Positions 60,013-64,000 of a stretch of DNA of 64,000 nt are shown in pieces. Origin of the DNA: Panonychus citri (Eukaryota > Arthropoda > Arachnida > Trombidiformes > Tetranychidae); the NCBI RefSeq assembly GCF_014898815.1, contig NW_026515445.1, positions 1,550,001 through 1,614,000 of the forward strand, given 5' to 3'. Under the pieces are notes generated by a model. The model was not told the origin of the DNA and ran no database searches. It saw nothing but the letters and a program-made list of their open reading frames with translations. Position numbers and translations under genes: made by a program. Within the stretch, counting starts at the first letter, position 1, and each line of letters starts with the position of its first letter.

Positions 60013-61675
60013 ATGATGTCTACTCCCAATGAGAATCGCGGTCCGCGCGGCAAAAGCGGAGGGATCCACAAAAGTGGCCAAAATAATGTTCATGCTCCAG
60101 TGTCTGGTGTTCAGTTGAATGGAGCCCCAACCTATGAGATTGATGTTCAGAAGAAGAGCAAAGAGCCAAAGAAATTCACCGGCCGATGTCGTGTATTTGT
60201 TGCCAACCTTCCTGGAAACATCACTGAAGAGACTTTGAAAAAGCTATTCGAGAAATATGGTCAAGTCGCTGAAGTATTTCTTGGCAAAGGTAACAGTTTT
60301 GCTTTTGTCAAAATGGATACTCGGGCGAATGCTGAAGCTGCGCGAGATGCTCTTGATCTAAAAGATTATGAAGGAAGACAATTGAGGGTCAGACTTGCTG
60401 CTCACGCTGCTGCTGTTCGTGTCAAGAATCTTTCACCTATGGTAACAAATGAACTTTTAGAATTCGCATTCTCCTATTTCGGTGAGGTCGAAAGAGCTGT
60501 TGTCATAAGTGATGATCGTGGTAGAAGCACTGGAGATGGAATAGTTGAATTTGCTCGTAAATCTTCAGCACAAAATGCATTGAAAAAATGCTCTCAAGAA
60601 TGTTTCCTTTTGACTGCTATTCCTACACCAGTTGACGTTGAACCATTTGACCAGAAAGACGAAGAAGATGGTTTTCAGGAGAGGCATGTAAACCGAAACG
60701 CTCCTGATTTCCAGACCGAGCGTGAGGTTGGACCAAGGTTTGCGCAACCAGGTACTTTCGAGTATGAATTTGCTATGAGATGGAAACATCTATTTGATAT
60801 AGAAAAACAGAAGCGAGAAAGATTGGAAGCAGAGATTCGTGAAGATCGTCAATTATTACAAGAGCAAATGGAGTATTCTCGTGTGGAACATCAAACTAAT
60901 ATGTTGCGTGAACAACTTAGAGCCATGGAGGATCGAGCTAATCAATTCTCACAATCCAGGACCAATCGAATAGAAGACGATCGTCGTCGTGAAGAGGAAA
61001 GACATCATAAAGAAATGATGATGAGACAACAAACAGATGATCTTTTACAACATCATAGAAAGCAGGACTTTCATCATTTGAGGCATCAAGAAAATGAATT
61101 ACGATCGAAGGCCAATCAATTGCAAGATTTACTTGATAGGCAAGAACAATCTTTAAGATCTGTACAAGGGTTAGGTAATGGCCCTGAGCCCGGACCACCT
61201 CCACCTTTGTTTCCTAACCGACTTAATGAACGTGGACCTGCAATGGGCAACCAAGGACATCCACCAATGGGACATCCAGCACCATTCCAAAACAATCTCG
61301 GGGTAAGTCACCTTTTAAACTGTCATTTAATTGTTACAATTTGATTTCTTTGCTGTGAAGGTTTTCGTTTGTAAAACATCACTTTTTATCTTTGCTTCTT
61401 ACTTGCCGGTTTGTGACTTTTGTTTACTTTATCAATCTCTTTTGTGTCTCTCTTTTGTTTTGTGTGAATGAATTTAAACAAAAAAACAATTGATAATCAA
61501 CATCAAATTATAGTTTGACCCAGAAATGACTGGACCAGGAGGTTTAGGAGGTCCTCTAGGTCCCCATGGCCCTATGGGTCCCATGGGAGGGGATCCTGGC
61601 CCGTACGGAGTTCCCGGACGATTTGATAGAAACAAACCCAATCAAGGCCCCAATAATAAGCGTAGACGATTTTAA
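60013..61675 (+). CDS. nonA: DBHS RNA-binding protein (nonA/NONO/SFPQ/PSPC1 family)
   Basis: Two coding exons, 60013-61302 and 61514-61675, joined in phase 0, give 483 residues; the start is the first of two adjacent ATGs. RRM1 (about 59-131) has CRVFVANLPGNITEE and GNSFAFVKM. RRM2 (about 134-212) has VRVKNLSPMVTNELLEFAFS. The NOPS segment includes PRFAQPGTFEYEFAMRWKHL. A long, highly charged coiled coil follows (about 265-385), then a Gly/Pro-rich tail ending in NNKRRRF, a likely nuclear signal. DBHS proteins dimerise through NOPS and coiled coil and act in transcription, splicing, RNA retention and, in vertebrates, paraspeckles. Fly NonA affects vision and courtship song. The gene is complete and ordinary. 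If intron 1 is retained the protein stops at 61344 and loses the tail. Confidence 0.95.
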
Positions 61676-63442
61676 AGTTTTCATCATCATAATGAATAAT
61701 TATGATGCACTTTGATTTCAGTGCGATCATGTGATTGACTCTTTACAAATCGATTGCTCTTAATATCAATCTGGATCTTTTCTCTTCTCTTGAACTTGAC
61801 TTATAATCTAATATTCGTTCAAAAGACAACTTTCAATTTCTTCTTAAGATAATCCTCTTTCTTTAGACAAACCTTTCGAGTTTAAAGACCTTCCTTTTAT
61901 TATTTAAATATCTTAATTACCAAGAGTTTCGTTTTTTGTTCAATCAACTTCTTTGACTTTATGCTTTAATTTATAAACCCCAAATTCATTCATCTCACTT
62001 ATGTCAATCTATCTTTATGTCCCTTTAAGCTTATACATTTTGCATGATTAACTTATATTTGATCGACTCATCATACGTCTATGAAACTATCTCATAGAAT
62101 ATTACCTGGAATTAAATATCTATTCCGGAGTGAAAACTCTTGGCTGTTTCTTTTTTTCTATTAATCACTTACATAGTCTAGTGAGAAAGTGCGAGAAAAT
62201 GATCTTCAATCTTATAGAGCTAAGTCGAGGAAATATTTCATATTTTATTCATATTTGACCTCAATTCCATTTTCCAATAGCATTTATTCATTTTAGTATT
62301 GATCACAAAACAAGAATTTCTTAAATATCAATCATAGTTAAATTCTGATTCTGATTCTGATCTTAACAATTTATTTTGATTAGATTTAATTAGTTTGGAT
62401 GAATGGTGTATGTTTGTCTCTATTCTCGGGATAAGGAACCAATTCTGTATCGTTAAGTATTAGGGCTCTGCAAGATTGAATTGTTTTGTCAGAATATATT
62501 TTCATTGACAAAATATCTATTCTATTAAAATGATATCATTGTGTATGTTTTGTTTTGTTGAATTGACTTCAATCTCTCTTATCAATTATTGATATTTGAT
62601 TGTTACTTTTCAACTTTCTAATCTTCATTTGTGTATTGAATTAATCTCTCAACTCATTTGCATCTCTATCTCTGTAATATGATTGCAACAACTATTAATA
62701 TACTCTTTCCATCGAGTCTTAAAATTTTCTTGTGTCAACTCACTACAATTAAACTAATTGTTATTTCATTTATTGCTGATACTCCTGCAGAGCCCTTTGA
62801 TCTTGACATTTATTTATATTGGTTCCTTTTTAATATCGCGTTAAATGATAATTATATCAGAATCAGATCAGCTTAGTTCCGATTTATCTGTTCAGATAAT
62901 TTATTTTCTCATTTTCAGCTTGGAAAAAATTAAATAAAACTTGTCATCATTTTGCATACTCATGCATTTAAAATCCCGTTTGATTGATAAAACCATTAAA
63001 CCGAGTTTCCTCTCATCTAGTTTTTGGACTCAATCAACAGCTATGTTATTAAATAATGACAATAAAATGTTAACACTCAATACCCAATTTGTTTGGGCAT
63101 CAGTGCATAGCTTGTTTTGTATCGCATTGGATTTTTGAAGATGCGATGCAAACACCTAAAGTTTAATTTTTAATTTTGATGTAACCCAGACATTGGATTA
63201 GATCTAAGAAAATGTTATTCGGATGGATTGGAATTAACGGAATCAGACAAGCCTGACAATCAAAGAAAAATTTAAAGAAAGTGCTTAAATTGGAATTAAG
63301 ATGATCCATTAAACATAAATTTATGGTATGGCTCAAGTCGCTCATCCGAACTCTTTTCCCTTTAACCATCTCTTCCCATCTTCTTCCTACATTCATTACA
63401 ATCCTCTAACCTTAACCTTCTATCTCTTCTTACCTCCCTCCT

Positions 63443-63477
<35 letters not shown>

Positions 63478-64000
63478 TTTTCTCTCCCCTGGTTACCTGT
63501 GATTCTACCTCAATCATTCACTTGACTCGGTTCCAAGTTGAAAGTTTTGTTTGGAGCCAAATCATTTTGCTGAAACTGTGATTTGAGTCTAGAAGACACA
63601 AGATTTACAACAATTTATTTTCATTCAACTTTCTTTTAATCTTCTTTTCTTACACCAAACCTTTTACTCTTTTCCAGTGATCATCATCATAATTTTTAAT
63701 TCTTTTATTACAACTAATCAAACGGATACTTAATTGTCTAAACCTCAATATTACAACTTACCTAATTCTGTTCTCTCCTCGCTTATATTATGATTTAACC
63801 TTTTCTTCCTGTTTCTATAGTTGATTTAAGTGTTTTTCATCAGTTCACCGAGAAACACTTGTAATGATTTACTCTCTGAATTGATTAATCAATTAATTTC
63901 TTTGCGAACGTGTTAATCTTTTGTAAATTACATAAATTTTATGTGATTATTTGTTTCCTGTTATCTATTGGATTTTATGCGTAAAAGTTACATCTTTTAA
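61676..64000. other. Gene-free right end
   Basis: Begins with the 3' UTR of the DBHS gene. The remaining 2 kb are AT-rich with pyrimidine tracts near 63440-63480. Short frames (62658-62876, 62941-63138, 63163-63396, 63328-63525) show no domain. The far end could be the 5' region of a gene to the right, but nothing proves it. Confidence 0.5.
63447..63474. repeat. (CT)n microsatellite
   Basis: CT run of about 14 units within a longer pyrimidine tract. Confidence 0.95.

Noticed and set aside
1..64000. tRNA, rRNA or CRISPR-like arrays
   Set aside because: No cloverleaf or regular repeat-spacer array noticed by eye; a tRNAscan-type search was not possible, so absence is not proven.

Overview
The window is AT-rich nuclear DNA of an animal, most likely an arthropod. 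Genes are split by GT-AG introns, many only 60-400 bp long, and several are head-to-head pairs. Gene-poor stretches are full of TCA/TGA and CT/GA simple repeats. The compact layout and the gene content would fit a mite such as a spider mite, but that is inference; no sequence here proves the species.

Layout, left to right. At 59-6297 (minus) are the first three visible coding exons of an ankyrin-repeat gene of the ANKRD6/Diversin/Diego type, which runs off the left edge. About 11 kb without a convincing gene follows. A PRDM8-like zinc-finger gene (17765-19489, plus) converges with RRP9, a U3 snoRNP WD40 protein (20223-21782, minus), and a CRAL-TRIO lipid-binding protein (22154-23140, minus) follows. 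After 5 kb of AT-rich spacer comes a p21-activated kinase (28147-30466, plus). It converges with an AFG2/SPATA5-type AAA+ ATPase (31402-33129, minus), whose frame is broken twice by apparent one-base losses. That ATPase shares a 334-bp promoter with an unrecognised acidic protein (33464-34237, plus). A GH85 ENGase (35093-36765, plus) and a BTB-BACK protein (37263-38898, plus) come next.

From about 38.9 to 44.1 kb the sequence is a mosaic of partial copies of neighbouring DNA: the 3' end of the acidic protein gene, three fragments of ENGase, the last codons of the TGF-beta gene, four copies of a ~130-bp element, and a second, frame-broken BTB-BACK copy. A five-exon BMP/Nodal-like TGF-beta ligand gene occupies 44157-55023 (minus). 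Its first exon and upstream DNA are repeated in inverted orientation at 56223-56513, touching the 3' end of SEC24 (56526-59706, minus). SEC24 is head-to-head with a DBHS RNA-binding protein gene (nonA/NONO type, 60013-61675, plus). The last 2.3 kb show no gene.

The genes do not form a pathway. Housekeeping genes (ribosome biogenesis, ER export, RNA binding, AAA+ ATPase) sit beside developmental regulators (planar polarity, PRDM, PAK, TGF-beta). The points most worth following are the TGF-beta ligand, which lacks the inter-chain cysteine and any visible furin site before the knot, the duplication mosaic beside it, and the inverted copy of its first exon. Coding exons were joined by hand from splice signals, reading phase and family similarity; UTR limits are not known.
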